Assembly (NCBI GenBank): GCA_973895155.1
Contig: OZ316892.1
Coordinates: 3,100,001-3,164,000 of the forward strand
Origin: Marsupella aquatica
Taxonomy: Eukaryota > Marchantiophyta
Direction of reading: 5' to 3'
DNA: 64,000 nt
Position numbers and translations under genes: made by a program. Positions 34,600 through 46,600 of this stretch are shown here, piece by piece. The first letter of the stretch is position 1; each line of letters opens with the position of its first letter. The notes under the pieces are model-generated. The model was not told where the DNA came from. It did not search any database and saw nothing but the letters and a program-made list of their open reading frames with translations.

Positions 34600-35580
34600 C
34601 TGGGCTTCATAGACAAAGTGGAGGTCCATCTGGGTTTTGGTTTCCCCAATCTTTCCCTAACATGGAAAGTGTCAAATTTAGTAATACGACCATGGGATTC
34701 TTTATCGCAGTTAGTGGTTGTGGACGTTTCATCATTTCGGATGGTTGTTGTTATTGCGGAAATCTTATCACTTGGCCATTATTGTTGTTAATGGTGTGTT
34801 GTTGTCAGGGAGGACTAAGGTTAGAGCACAGGGACGCAAGATGGGTGACTGTGGATGCTGCATTGCAGGGTCTATGCATGATTGCACAGTAGGAGGGAGT
34901 ATTTTTAATTTTTAATTTTGTAATTTCTTTATGTTACATAATTTCGAACTTAAAGCCGGGATAGACACAAACGTTTGTAGGGACAACCCGGATGGACACA
35001 GCCTGTTGACACTGTAACACCAATCCCTAATGACACCCAAAATGGATTACAGGTGTCTTATGAACGGAAGCTAACCAAGATTTAGACATTAAGTTAAGTA
35101 TGTCTAACCTCCTCCGTTGCTCCTGCCTGGATAGACTATGGGAAGAAACAACCAAAAACCTCCTGCTCCTGGTCCGACAGCTCCTTACAGGTCACCATTG
35201 GAGCACAAGTGAAAAGCATGTTATACAAGCACAATCTTAAGTTTATTCTGTGTTTGTCCATGGGGGCTTTTTCTCAAACGTTTGTGTCTGTCCCAACTTT
35301 AAGTTCCATAATTTTCAGTTTATATATTCATTCAGAGTTTTTCAGAATTTTCAATTTTGTTTTTCAATCTAAATTTCAAACTTTCATTTTGGGCAGGTAT
35401 GCAGGCAGGTTTAGGGCAGCTCAGGCAGACATTTGAGATAGGAGGAGTCTGTGTATTTGGGGGTCTGATGCTGCAAGAAAAATTCATGTCTTGATGAAGG
35501 ACCAGGAATGATTGGCTGCCACTTTTTCTCATTTTGTAAATGGACTGGGTGTGTTTTTGCCAAGATAGGGTACTATACTG
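34600..35580 (+). repeat. Composite dispersed repeat, copy B
   Basis: Segments match 840-1410 in order. AGGGAGGAC...AGAGCACA..GAC.CAAGATGGGTGAC occurs at about 34806 (about 991 in copy A). TTTTGGGCAGGTATGCAGGC, TTAGGGCAGCTC and ATAGGAGGAGT occur at about 35388 (about 1217 in copy A). The 103-codon open frame at 34581-34892 crosses this repeat and is not considered a gene. The boundaries are not sharp. Confidence 0.55.
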
Positions 35581-36404
35581 TTTGCTTTCTACTAGCCCAA
35601 ATGCCAAGGGGTTGGAGACTATTATCAATAGTAAGTTATCTAGTGTTTTGTGGAATGTTGTCAAGCATCACAGAATTTTCTTGAGAGTAAATGATGTTGA
35701 GTGGAAGGGTTGTCGAGTATAAATGAAATGACCTGACAATGAACTGTGGCAACTGGATTTTAAGGAATGTGTGAACTATGGGGAGAGTGATGGGTTAAGC
35801 ACAGGAAAGGTGCATAAGGACAACCTTAGGTCCATCTCAAGATGCAAGATCACCATAATTGAATGGCCAAATCAAGTACTATATAGGCTTCTCATCACAA
35901 TGACATTTTGTGTTCTTGAGCGACTGCATATTATAGTGTACTAGCCCGATTTACCCGTTCCTTGAATGGAAACAGATATGAAGAAAAAAAATCTTGCACA
36001 ATAATATTTCTATCTTGTTTCATTAATCCTCATTTTAGTGTTTTTTAATTGAGATTCATGATCACTTTTGTATGTACTGGTTACCGTGCTTCACTCTAGA
36101 CCCTAGGCCCTTAATAGTAGACTTCCTTTGTGCTTTTATAATAAGATTAAAATAATTCCTAGTAAAAAGTGTAATTCAACAGTCAAATTTTAAATGCAAG
36201 GGCCATGGACAGGCTCTTATCGCAGGCCACAAAATTGGTGAACTACAATAAAGTCTCGAGACGCCGTGGGCTCTGCAGGGGCATTTTTTAATGGCAACAG
36301 TTTGCCAGATTACACCTCCCCAAAAAAACCTTTTGCCACTTTTGACAAAAAATTGCTAGTTTTTTCCCCTCACGGGCAACAATTAGCCACAATCTAATGG
36401 TCAG
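35581..36404. other. No gene recognised
   Basis: A CTAGCCCGATTTACCCGTTC motif at about 35943 resembles that at 533 and the variant at 61457. The rest is A/T-rich without a supported frame. Confidence 0.4.
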
Positions 36405-36525
36405 CCTTAAATCTAGGGAGATCTGTCCCGATCCGTCCCACGCCCAATTGTCTCCCCCTTAAATCTAGGGAGAGATCCGTCCCACGCTCAATTGTCTCCC
36501 CCTTAAATCTAGGGAGATCTAACAG
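36405..36525 (+). repeat. ~48-bp tandem repeat, 2.3 copies
   Basis: CTTAAATCTAGGGAGA...CGTCCCACG(C/T)C(C/A)AATTGTCTCCCC is present twice and partly a third time. Differences between units are few, so the array is recent. It lies just outside segmental duplication A. Confidence 0.65.
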
Positions 36526-36629
36526 CCAGAAAAATATTCTAATACAATCATAAGGGTATTTTGAGCATCATCTACTTCAACATTCGCCACTCTGGCGTAA
36601 AAGTAAAAACCTTAGAGATTACGCTGCTC

Positions 36630-39070
36630 TGGAGACCTCGCAAGCTGAATGTACATTCTCCACATGAGATTCGTCACACTGCCCACAAATCTGACAGTGA
36701 CCACCTCCTCAATTGTGCCTCTAAATCCTTGCCTAAGATGGTTCGAAGGGCACACTCCCACCCACCTTCGCAACCACCTAAATTGGAACATGGAGCCCAT
36801 GCCTGCAGACCTCTCTGTATTCTCCTATTCCAATTCGAGAAAACTTGACCACAACTGCATCTATTGCAACCATGACGAGGTGCCACGCTTGTGAGTGCCC
36901 ATCCTCAGCTCATCATCCCCGCCCTTGCGCTCATGCCACGACATTCTTTCACGGCATGGTGCCAACTCCACCAGGAGGAGGAATTGACTGCCATCCTGGG
37001 GAGGGGAAATCATTGGCATCGCATGGAGCCAATTCCACAAGGAGAGGAATTGACTGCCATCCTGGTGAGGGGAAGACGTAGAACCTAAGTACATATCACT
37101 GACTCGCTGCTAACTTGAGACGAGAGTGGTAATTTAGAAGTGTTTAACAAACTGTTGTAAGTTAGGGTCGGTCGCCACGTTGCCCCCCAAGACAAAAGAG
37201 CCTGATTTCATTGTTAGGCGATGCACATTGTCTGAACGAATGACCTACATGTCAGTAACTATATTCAGGCACTCGCGTTGTTTCGTGCATTTTTAAGAAA
37301 TTCATGAACTCAAGAGTCACAAAAGGTATCACTTCCCCTCTCTAGTCATCTCTATGATGCTCACTGCCAGCAATTTCTTTTTATTTTTCCTGTTGAGTCC
37401 TTCATGACCCTACGGATTTTTCAACAATCCTTTGTACTGACCCGTCCAACGTGTGCAGGTCATGATTTATATGCCCTGTGTGTCGATCTATAGGTGACTC
37501 ACACGGAGGCCCTAGGATTCATGAATTTTTTGCTTTGTAAGAAATTTTGATTTGTGACCATGGACAGCATGCTTACTAGCTTTTTCACCAAGTCTTTCAG
37601 ATATCCAAACCAATGAAACTGCAAGATTCACATTCTGACAAAATACTCAGTCCTTGTCAGTGATGGTAAATCACCTAGAGTCAAGGTTTGAGAATACTGG
37701 TACAACCCATGTTCCAAGATTGGTAGGCACATCACTCCTGACAAGGCTTGCTGAAACGTGGACCCTCGTTTGTTATTTATGATGCACAATGTATGTATGT
37801 CCTTTTCATTTGGACATTTTGTGGCAGTTTCCCATGTCATTTCCACGATTGAGCTACATCGCTCTCTCTAAGTTTCGTCTTAATATTTGGTATAAAGTTG
37901 TCCATTCATAATGTCCGTCCGTGGCATGTGCTGAACCCCACCTTCGATCCTTGATGAAGATGCAATCAGACATTCACTTCCGGATAAGTGACAACAACAA
38001 CTTATCCTTTGAGTAGAAAATGCGTCTTGGAGCCTGTCACAATCCGATCAAGCGAATAGGTTATTACACGTCTGAAAAGGGTAGGCTTCCTGGAAAGTGA
38101 TGTCGCTGCCCCATTTGGAAAAGTCGAGGTTGCAGAGTTGTGTATAATTAACGCCCCCGTCGGTGAATTGGCCATTCAACGCAAAGCGAGCGTTGATCCG
38201 GTAGAAAGCCTCAGTGAAATGAATGCCGTCCCAGCATATGTGCTGCTCTGGGTTGGAGCACTTGTTCGATCCCAGAGATGGGTTCCCGCATGTGATAGCC
38301 GGATTGTAGTTCAAAGTCCCCACTCCAGGAGCTCCACAGCAAGCCGTCTTGGTTAGGGCAGGGTCGAAACCTGTCATGCAAGGGCAGACAGGAGGGCACG
38401 AGATTAATTCTGTAACGGTGGGTAATGCTCTGCTGTTTTCACCATCCGCGTCTATGAGCACATCTTAGTGACGAGTATATGAAACTCTGGTGAATGATTG
38501 AATCTTACTCATATGTGAGAGAATCCTTCAAAGGCTCCGAAAAGGAGTTTCCGTACTGAAGCCAAGCCAAAACGCTTTCTCGAGCGGTTTCTATTAAACC
38601 CAAAAATTGGTACCTTAAATCACTTATAAGATTTCTTCTTTGTTTTTTCCAGACCTGATCTGACAGATTTGTGTGGTTTGTTATGAAAGCATTGGTAAGA
38701 TTAGAAAGTGAAAATGTCAAAGTTATTGTTCTTCAAATTAATGTTTCGCTTTCCTTAATGTCACTGCTAGGGGAAAAATCAAGGTTTGTAAAACTCTAGA
38801 GTGGTTTAAAATTAATATATAGCACCATCCTCACATGGCGTTATTATACAGTTGGGAAAGATATGACAAATTGGGAGAAAAAGGAGGAAACTCAAAGTAC
38901 CGTATTTGGCAGGGTGTGTCAGAATCTCAAGTTGGGCGCTGTAGGTATCAAAGTAGGCGATGTTGGCTCCAGTTAGATTAAGGCGTAGCAACTTGATCTG
39001 CGACAACAGTTGATTGTTAAAGTTCTGTGAAATTTGGTTCACACCGGTGATGCAGCCCAATGAGTCCGTA
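36630..39070. repeat. Segmental duplication A (source copy)
   Basis: This block, including the 3-prime half of the first GDSL gene and its downstream DNA, recurs at about 55540-57960, and its first 670 bp recur at 52930-53640. Shared landmarks in order are CACCTCCTCAATTGTGCCT, CCTTCGCAACCACCTAAATT, two adjacent GAATTGACTGCCATCCTGG units, and the GDSL last exon. The GDSL part is intact here, so this is the likely source. Short frames across the non-GDSL part differ between copies and are not supported as genes. Confidence 0.85.
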
Positions 39071-41203
39071 GGATGGTTGGCGTTTCTCAGGTAAGTGAGG
39101 ATGAAAGTCGAACAGCCGCCCACGGACAGGCCGGATATTAGAAACTGCCGTGCGCCCCTCTGGTACAAAGTCTGCAATTCAAGTGCATCGCCAAGTCATA
39201 GAGCATTTTGAACAAAGTTGGACTGTGAAAGAACACTCCGAGTTTGGAAGATCTGTCATACTGGTGAAGCAACACTAAAGTGAGATTAATTACCAGCATA
39301 CTTCTCGCCAGAAAATTCGAAGATATCGGACTAGTTTGTTCAAGACTGCCATTAGAGATGTGAATAAGGGAAGGATTAAAATGAAAGATTACTTTGGGAT
39401 TTCCGAACTGACCTGCCCCAATTTGCTACTGTGAAAAACCAACCTTCGTTTTGGACTGGGCTGGTACCGAACTTGAGGAAAAATGAATAAAACGAATCTG
39501 TTCCCGATCGAGTTCTCTGACTAGTTTTTGTATCGATACTGACTAGAAGGGTTTTCTAACAATTTGAATAGATCAGCCTTGTGTGAAAGTCAGACGAAGA
39601 TTGATCAATGCAATGCGGAAACTTGATAATAGCCTGTTTATCGTCTGTTTGTCCAACGTTACCTGTGTGGATACTCTGACTTATCGACACAAGTACCTCA
39701 TAATTGATATACTTACAACGATTGCAATCATGATCGCATTGACCGTCTGCGGAACAATGGTATCGTTGACGAAGCTGAAAGATGTACCATTTTCAACGGG
39801 ACGATATATGTCATTACTGCCAGCGTTGATAGTATACAGCCAACTACACCACGGGTTGTCCAGCGTTGGCAATTCCTGATTAAAATTACGGCAGCCTGCA
39901 ATGACAATGTACCCAGATAGAAATTTTGAGTAAGCCTTCTGGTATAATTTGAACCTCTAGATCAGATGTTGGCCGACGCAGTAAAAGCTGGTTCTGTCTG
40001 AGGGAGATCACTCAACTGCGTTCTAAGTCTCCCTTTTATCCCTAGATCTCATCTTTTTCTACTATTCAGATCGAACCTGATTGGTGACGGGAGGTCGAGC
40101 TAAAACAGAAGCTAATTAATGTTTCGGAAAGCTCTTTTTCCACGGATTACAAGTGACACAATGGTCCAATGAGTGCTAACTGAGCAGACAGTTTTCGATG
40201 GCTTTCAGGCCGGACCACAGACTAATGAAACTAGCATCATTCAAATCTACCGTCAAGGACGTATAGATAAACGATAGCCTCTCTATCATTGTCTTTGTCA
40301 TCAAGAATATTCATGGTTTGTGTTTTGAAAGAATGATCTGGTGGCTCAGACAAATTACAGAAAAAGACATCTGAGATGCAAAGAAATAAGCCGCATGGAA
40401 ATTTGAATTCAAATGTCAGGAAACTCGGAAGGATCCCGCAGGATTGTTTGATCCCTCACCTGCTTGCTTTTGAGAAGCGGCCACGCTGTTCTGGAACCTG
40501 ATGAATTGAGCCGTCTGGAAAGGTGTCACGGAGAATGGCGTAACTGCTGCCGGGTTGAAAGCCGCAGTGGCTCCAGAGGTTGCGAAATTGATTCCATTTC
40601 TGAAATTGAATGAAGTGACTGAAAAGTACGCGTCCAGTAGCGGCTTCTGGAAAGCTAGAGCTGTTCACCCGAACAAATAAATTGAAAGAAGATTTTCAGT
40701 AGACCCTCGAATTTGAAAAAATTCACCAAACTCAAACGAGCTAGGATGATCAGATTGTTCACAAAGATTTGTGAGCTCGCTCTGTCCGAAGCTAAATGAA
40801 ATTGTGACATTTTTCTTCAAACAAACTGCCCTTGCCTTAGTGGATCCCCAATTTCTGTGCTCAGAATGAATGCCTACAGTTCTAAAAACTCGAGGTAATT
40901 AAGAAAAGACGAATTATGTCCTGAGAACGCACAGAAGAAGTCGGGCAGGACGCGCCCATTGCAGAAACGTTTTGCAGGCTTGCCAAAGAATGTCTCGCCG
41001 TAGGGAGGTTTTTCTAAATCCGCTAAGAAAGGGAACGAATCTACCAAATTGCCCGTGTCGGTAACGGAGTCTCCAAAGTTGGCAAAACCTGAAGGGCACA
41101 ACGGATTCAAATCACTCTTAGCATGGATTGAAGTCATAGCTTTCGGCATTACGGTACTGAGAAATAAAAGGACACTGAATGCTCGAAATTGCTCGAGAGA
41201 CAT
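38048..41203 (-). CDS. GDSL esterase/lipase, first tandem copy
   Basis: Five minus-strand exons (41203-40933, 40660-40460, 39895-39717, 39171-38901, 38370-38048) give an open 414-residue protein. A hydrophobic N-terminus (about residues 6-24) suggests secretion. Block I is FANFGDSVTDTGN with the nucleophile Ser46. KPLLDAY and NGINFATSGAT form block II, INAGSND (Asn185) block III, and WDGIHFTEAF (Asp355, His358) block V, so the Ser-Gly-Asn-His set of SGNH hydrolases is complete. Cys residues (TACCGAPG) are as in plant members. Such enzymes cleave acyl esters in the wall, cuticle or apoplast; the substrate cannot be told. The first donor is GTGCGT, weaker than the GTGAGC of its paralog, but only this site keeps phase with exon 2. 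The paralog at 43504-46600 has the same exon plan. Confidence 0.9.
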
Positions 41204-41935
41204 GGCGCTCAGATATCGAGGTAGCTTGAAGCTTGGGTGGATGTAGGACTTCCTACCAAGCTATAAAAGATTCAAGCCACAAGAGTTATTTTCTCATTCA
41301 AGTTTATGACATTTAAAGCGTTTGAACGAAGCAATTTGCTCAGACAAAACCTAAAAGTATCTGCTAGAGCATAATACATAATAAAAAATACTTGGTAAGA
41401 CTCGCACGCGTCTGTCGACGGGACCGGCGGCCCGGACCTGTATGACTTCGATTGTAGCCTGAATGACCTTTCTCGCACATTGTCAGCATTTCTCTCACAT
41501 TGTCAGCATTTGCTTTCTCTACCTCCGTGACTCTCGCACCTTTTGCTTTGAACTCAGACTCACCTTTCTACCTGTAAATCCTTGTTTCCTTGCTTGTATC
41601 TCGTGCCCTGCCTTTTTGTTGGATTCTGGCCAATACCCAATGTAGAAATGATGAGGGACGGCATAGAAAACTCTTGATAAACATATAAAAGTCCATGTAA
41701 TCACAGTGTACTCGCTTGGGACCCACGTCCAACGTTTTACCCGTCCGTGAGTCGAATGCACCTTGGTCACGCAGGGCATATCTGTAATGAGGAGCCCTCC
41801 GGGTCGTAGATTCAACGAAAGGATTGTACCAAAAAAGGGCAACAAAGGACACAAAACAATGGCGTGCAAACGTTGCCGCCGTGTGTTCTTCTGTTAATTG
41901 TTTCTCATTTTTTGTCATTGCCTTACACTATTGTA
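41204..41935. other. Upstream region of first GDSL gene
   Basis: Promoter region of the minus-strand GDSL gene. A 23-bp direct duplication (CTC(G/A)CACATTGTCAGCATTT) lies at about 41474-41512. No other gene was recognised; 116-codon overlapping minus-strand frames (41519-41918) have no domain. Confidence 0.4.
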
Positions 41936-41939
41936 CCAG

Positions 41940-42870
41940 TAGGAATTATTGCAGCAGTAGGGATTGAAAAGTTAGAAATGTAGTTTAATGTTAGAATTAT
42001 TTTTGGGGTAGGTGCTCAAAAAGTTAAAAATGTACTTCAATTTTTCTCAATGTGTGAATTATTTTTTGGATCATGCTGGTGACTCATGTAAAGTTTTTTT
42101 TACGGCTAGTCTCTCAATTCTGCCCTTTAGCCTGCCCTCACCTGCCCAAGATAAAAACTTAATTGCAAAATAATTAAATTGATTTAAATTAAAAATTAAA
42201 AAATGGGAAAAAGAATCTTGAAAATTTTAGTTTTGAATATGAATAAAATATATTGTATTTTTTTGGTCAATAGGTTGTGCTTGGATTCTAAGATGCAATG
42301 TACAGATGTTATTTTGTGTCTCCAATTTCTATGTGTAAGACACAAGTTAGTGAAATCAATTATCACAACAACTATATTACAGGGATCACATATAACATGC
42401 CCAACAATTACATTGCAAATCTTACATTAATGTTTTTGCTTCACCTTGACATATTTTTCTTGTCTAAGTGACAACTTTTTTTAATGTTTACATTGATTTC
42501 TCCTCAACAACTTTATCTTGCTTTGACACCTTTAATTTTCTCATCTTGCCATTTTTTTTCACATTGACATCTTTGTTTCATCACCCCATTTTTTCTCAGC
42601 CTCTACATCTAGCTTTCCTCACTTTGCTTGACATCCTTTTTCTCACCTGAAAATCTTTATCTCACTACACCATCTTTCCTTCACCCTCAACATCTTTCTC
42701 TCCTTAATATTTTCCCCTCATTTTGGGATCTTTTTTTCACCTTGCCATGTTTTCTCTCTGGGTTGACATTTTTTTCTCACTTCAATCATCTTATTTCTTC
42801 ACCTTGACATCTTTTTTTCTCATCTACATTTTCTTTCACTTCGACATCTTTTCCTTACATAACAACAATG
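41940..42870 (-). repeat. Composite dispersed repeat, copy C (inverted)
   Basis: The plus strand is C/T-rich between 42430 and 42860, with recurrent CACCTTGACATCTTTTTTTCTCA phrases. The reverse complement (AAAGATGTCAAGGTG) is the array unit seen at 545-830. Further on, the complement of 42120-42150 reads GGGCAGGTGAGGGCAGGCTA, matching copies A and B. The order array then GGGCAGG body is preserved on the minus strand, which supports a single repeat family. Confidence 0.55.
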
Positions 42871-43503
42871 TTTGGCATGCACCCAAAACCTGATCTTGTG
42901 CGCATCACACATCTTGAGCTCGTTTTATTATACTGTAAAGATAGAAGTGTACATAGTTACACTTGGCCATTGATGCTTGAGCTCCATCATTCTCCCTAAT
43001 ATAAACTTGCCCTAAACTAGTCCACTTCCCATACAAGTCCGTTTTGGCATGCCTTGGGTATGACTAGTAGTAAGCAAGGTATCATTTGGCCATGGGTGAA
43101 GATGCAATTATTATACACTAACTTCTAAAATAGTGATGGCAGGAACTTGAGCACTACTTGGGCATCTCAAATATGAAAAAAAAAACCATCTCACGGGTGG
43201 CCCGCGATGTGCTCAGACGCACCAAAATTGGGTACAGCCGGGCCTGGATCTTTTCAGGCAATCAAGTTTGAGGGGGGTTGTGGCACTGTGTGTGAATGAC
43301 AACCTGAGCCAATGACTACTCTTAAATTAGGACCTCTTTCCCTGGGCCGTCTGTATCAGTCATGACCTCCAGGCGTGACTGCTCGGGCCTCACATTTGGC
43401 GCCCGACCAGTCCTTCCCGCTGCCCCGGCCCACAACACTCCTGGGCGGGCGTGGTCACGAGTGAAAATTGACCTTAGTTGAGACACCCTAGTGGAGATGA
43501 CCA
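42871..43503. other. Intergenic between GDSL genes and repeat copy C
   Basis: Downstream flank of the second GDSL gene. No coding exon was recognised; a 61-codon frame at 43322-43507 abuts the GDSL stop and has no support. Confidence 0.4.
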
Positions 43504-46500
43504 TCAAGCGAACAGGTTAGTACAGGTCTGGGAAGGGTAGGCCTCCTGAAAAGTGACATTGGTGCCCCACTGAGAAAAGTCGAGGTCGCAGATTTGGGTA
43601 TAGTTAACACCACCGTCCGTGTACTGGCCATTCAACTCAAAGCGGGCCATGATCCTGTAGAAAGCCTCTGTGAAATGAATGCCGTCCCACACTAAGTACT
43701 GGTCTGGGTTGGAGCACTTGTTCGATCCCAGAGATGGGTGCCCACATGGGATTGCCGGATTGTAATTCAGACTCCCCGCTCCAGGAGCTCCACAGCAAGC
43801 CGTCCTCGTCAGGGCAGGGTCAAAACCTGTTATGCAAGGGCACGAGATTAAGATTCTGTCACGATCGGTAAGGTCTGCTGTCTTCTCCATGCGCGTGACC
43901 TGTGAGTTAGCACATCTTGGTAACAGGTATCTGAAATTCTGCTGACTGATGGAAACCTACTCATATGTGAGAATACTTCACCGTTCGCGTGCCCTGTGAG
44001 CACATCTTAGTAACTAGTATGTGAAACTCTGCTGACTGATGGAAAACCACTCATATGTGAGAATCAAGAGCTTAAGTAGCAAACGAAGGGAGCCGAAACG
44101 CTTGAGGCTCTATCAAACATAGAATTGGCACCCTCAATCAGTTATAAGATCTTTGTGTTTTTTATGAGGACGATTGATAAGATAAGCAAGTGAAAATGCC
44201 ACTATCATTGATAGTGATTTTAGGTCAACTATTGACCAGGTCATTTATCGACTGGGAACCCTGGAAAGACATGAAACAGCGGAAGAAAATCACGAAGGAA
44301 CTCAAAAATACCATAGGTGGCAGGGTGTTTTCGAATCTCAATGCTGGCGCTGTAGGTGTCAAAGTAGGCGATGTTGGATCCAGTTAGATTCTGACGTAGC
44401 TGCTTGATCTGCGAGAACAGTTGATTGTTGAAGTTCTCAGTAATGCTGTTCACATCGGCGATGCAGCCCAATGAGTCCGTCGTATAGTTACTCAGATACG
44501 TGAGGACGACAGTCGAACACCCGCCCGGCGAAAGGCCGGAGATCAGAAAGTGCCGTGCGCCCCTCTGATACAGAGTCTGCAATTCAAGTACATCACCAAG
44601 TCAGAGAGCACATTGGACAGAGTTGCTTCATTCAATGATTTTCGGGGTTTGGAAGGCTCTGTCCGAGGTATTGGTTTACTTCTCGTGGATTGAAACAATT
44701 ACAAGGTGGGTACATTAGTGTGGCCACGACTGCCATGGGCCATCGGAAACAGGGGATTGGGCCATTGGAAACAGGGGACGGATAAAACCCCAGGATTGCT
44801 TCATGAGTTTTAAGGCTTCTATTTCAATACTGAGTGACCAGACTGTTAACGATCTAGTCGAAGACGCGTTTACTAACAATTTGAATATTTCATAGATGAG
44901 CCACGGAGTGTGAAAGTCAGACCAAATTGGTCAATAAAAAGCGGAAAAGGGATAGCTAGCAACACACACTGTGGGCCCGCCCCCAGCAAACAATTCTGAC
45001 GTTTTCGTCTATCAAGTGTTGCCCTTCAATTTTGCACATTCAACGAATGTCCCATTCTACATTTTGTACATCTAGTTGATGTCCAATAATGCATATACTT
45101 ACAATGATTGCAGTCACGACGGCATTGACCGCTTTGGGTACAACGGTATTGTTGACGAAGCTGAAAGATGTACCAGTTTCAATGGGAGGTAAAATGTCAT
45201 TACCGCCAGTCTTGATAGTATACAGCCAACCAGACCACGGATTCTGAAGCGCTGGTAATTCCACATTGAAATTAATGCAGCCTGCGATGACATTGTACCC
45301 AGATAGAACGAGTAAGCCTTCGAGGTTGTTGAGCCTCTAGATGAGGATGTTGGCCCACACAGTACGCGCTTGTTTCTGTTCAATCTCTTCAGAGGCCGGG
45401 CTTAGTTACTGGACTGCGACATTTCTCTTTTATCCCAAGACTTCAGAATCTCCACATCGACATCAGGAAGTTATCCAGAAGATAAATGTCTAGGAAACTT
45501 ATTTCCCACGGACTGCGTACTAGTGCAGCGATGCAATCACTACGTGACTGACTAAACAATCTTTGATGGTTTTCAGGCCGGGCCACGAATATTTACTAGC
45601 ATCTTTGAAATCTAGCTCTTAGGCTAAGGACGTATACCTACAGACGATAGGTTTCATACATTTCTCGCTAAATTATTAGAATAATCATGATTTTATTTTG
45701 AAATTTTGAACTGGTAGAGCTCTATGAGATTTGACCTCGCAGATATGGACATCTACTGCAAGAAATAATTTAGTTGCATGAAAATCTGAATTCAAATAGA
45801 AAGTTGTTATGATTCCGCACCTCCTTGCTGTTCAGTAGCGGCCACGCTGTTCTGGAACCTGATGAATTGGGCTGTCTGGAAAGGTGTCAACGCGAACGGA
45901 GTCGCTGCTATCGGGCTGACAGCCGCATTTGATCCCGCACTTGCGAAGTTTACGCCATATCTGAAATCGAATGAAGTGACGGAAAAGTACGCGTCCAGTA
46001 GTGGCTTCCGAAAAGCTAGAGCTGTTTCACGAGAACAAATAAATGAAAAGGAGGGCTTTAGCTGCACAGCAGAATGGAACAATTTCGCGAATTGACCGAA
46101 CTGAGGTCTTCGCCAAAGCTTTGAAACAAAGCTAAGATGCTGTTGTCCTCGGAGAATGATTTGTAAGCTGCAACTGTCCGAAACTAGTAAAGTGAAATTG
46201 GGACCTCGATCTTTCTCTAGAAAAACTCGACACTACTGCACTACAATGTCTGTGCTCAGAATTAATGCCTACAGGTCTAGGAACTCAAGGTAATAAAGAA
46301 AGAAAGGATTATATCCTGGAATACAAGCTCACAGAAGAAGTCGGGCACGAGGCGCCCGTTGCAGAAACGTTTCGCAGGCTTGCCGAAGAACTTTTCGCCG
46401 TAGGGAGGATTCTCAGGATCCGTAAAGAAAGGGAACGCATCTAGCAAATTGCCCGTGTCGGTGAAGGAGTCTCCAAAGTTGGCAAAACCTGAGGGGCAAA

Positions 46501-46600
46501 ACGGATTCCAATCATCTGTAGCACTCACTGAAGTCATAGCTATAGGCATTACTGCGCCGAGTACCATAATGATACCAAAGGCTCGAATTGCTAGAGACAT
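43504..46600 (-). CDS. GDSL esterase/lipase, second tandem copy
   Basis: Five minus-strand exons (46600-46333, 46021-45821, 45281-45103, 44576-44312, 43826-43504) give an open 411-residue protein with exon lengths almost identical to the first copy (268/201/179/265/323 against 271/201/179/271/323). It has the hydrophobic leader, FANFGDSFTDTGN (Ser45), YGVNFASAGS, IKTGGND (Asn184) and VWDGIHFTEAF (Asp352, His355), so the SGNH catalytic set is complete. Met at 46600 is chosen because it aligns with the only Met of the paralog; an in-frame Met seven codons earlier exists. Donor GTGAGC after PDFF restores phase with exon 2. Intron 4 contains a 78-bp local duplication. The gene is likely functional and secreted, with unknown substrate. 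Confidence 0.9.
43905..44063 (-). repeat. ~78-bp tandem duplication in GDSL-2 intron 4
   Basis: GTGAG..AGCACATCTT(G/A)GTAAC, TCTGCTGACTGATGGAAA and ACTCATATGTGAGAAT phrases occur twice about 78 bp apart. The same phrases occur once in the first GDSL gene at 38456-38520, so the duplication followed gene duplication. Confidence 0.65.

Noticed and set aside
36845-37088. Overlapping frames with Cys/His (ATMTRCHACECPSS type) in segmental duplication A
   Set aside because: Copies B and C change the frames by indels, and competing frames exist on both strands; no evidence of coding selection.
46277-46350. Frameshift in exon 1 of the second GDSL gene
   Set aside because: The mismatch lies downstream of the GTGAGC donor; with that donor exons 1 and 2 join in frame, so the gene is intact.
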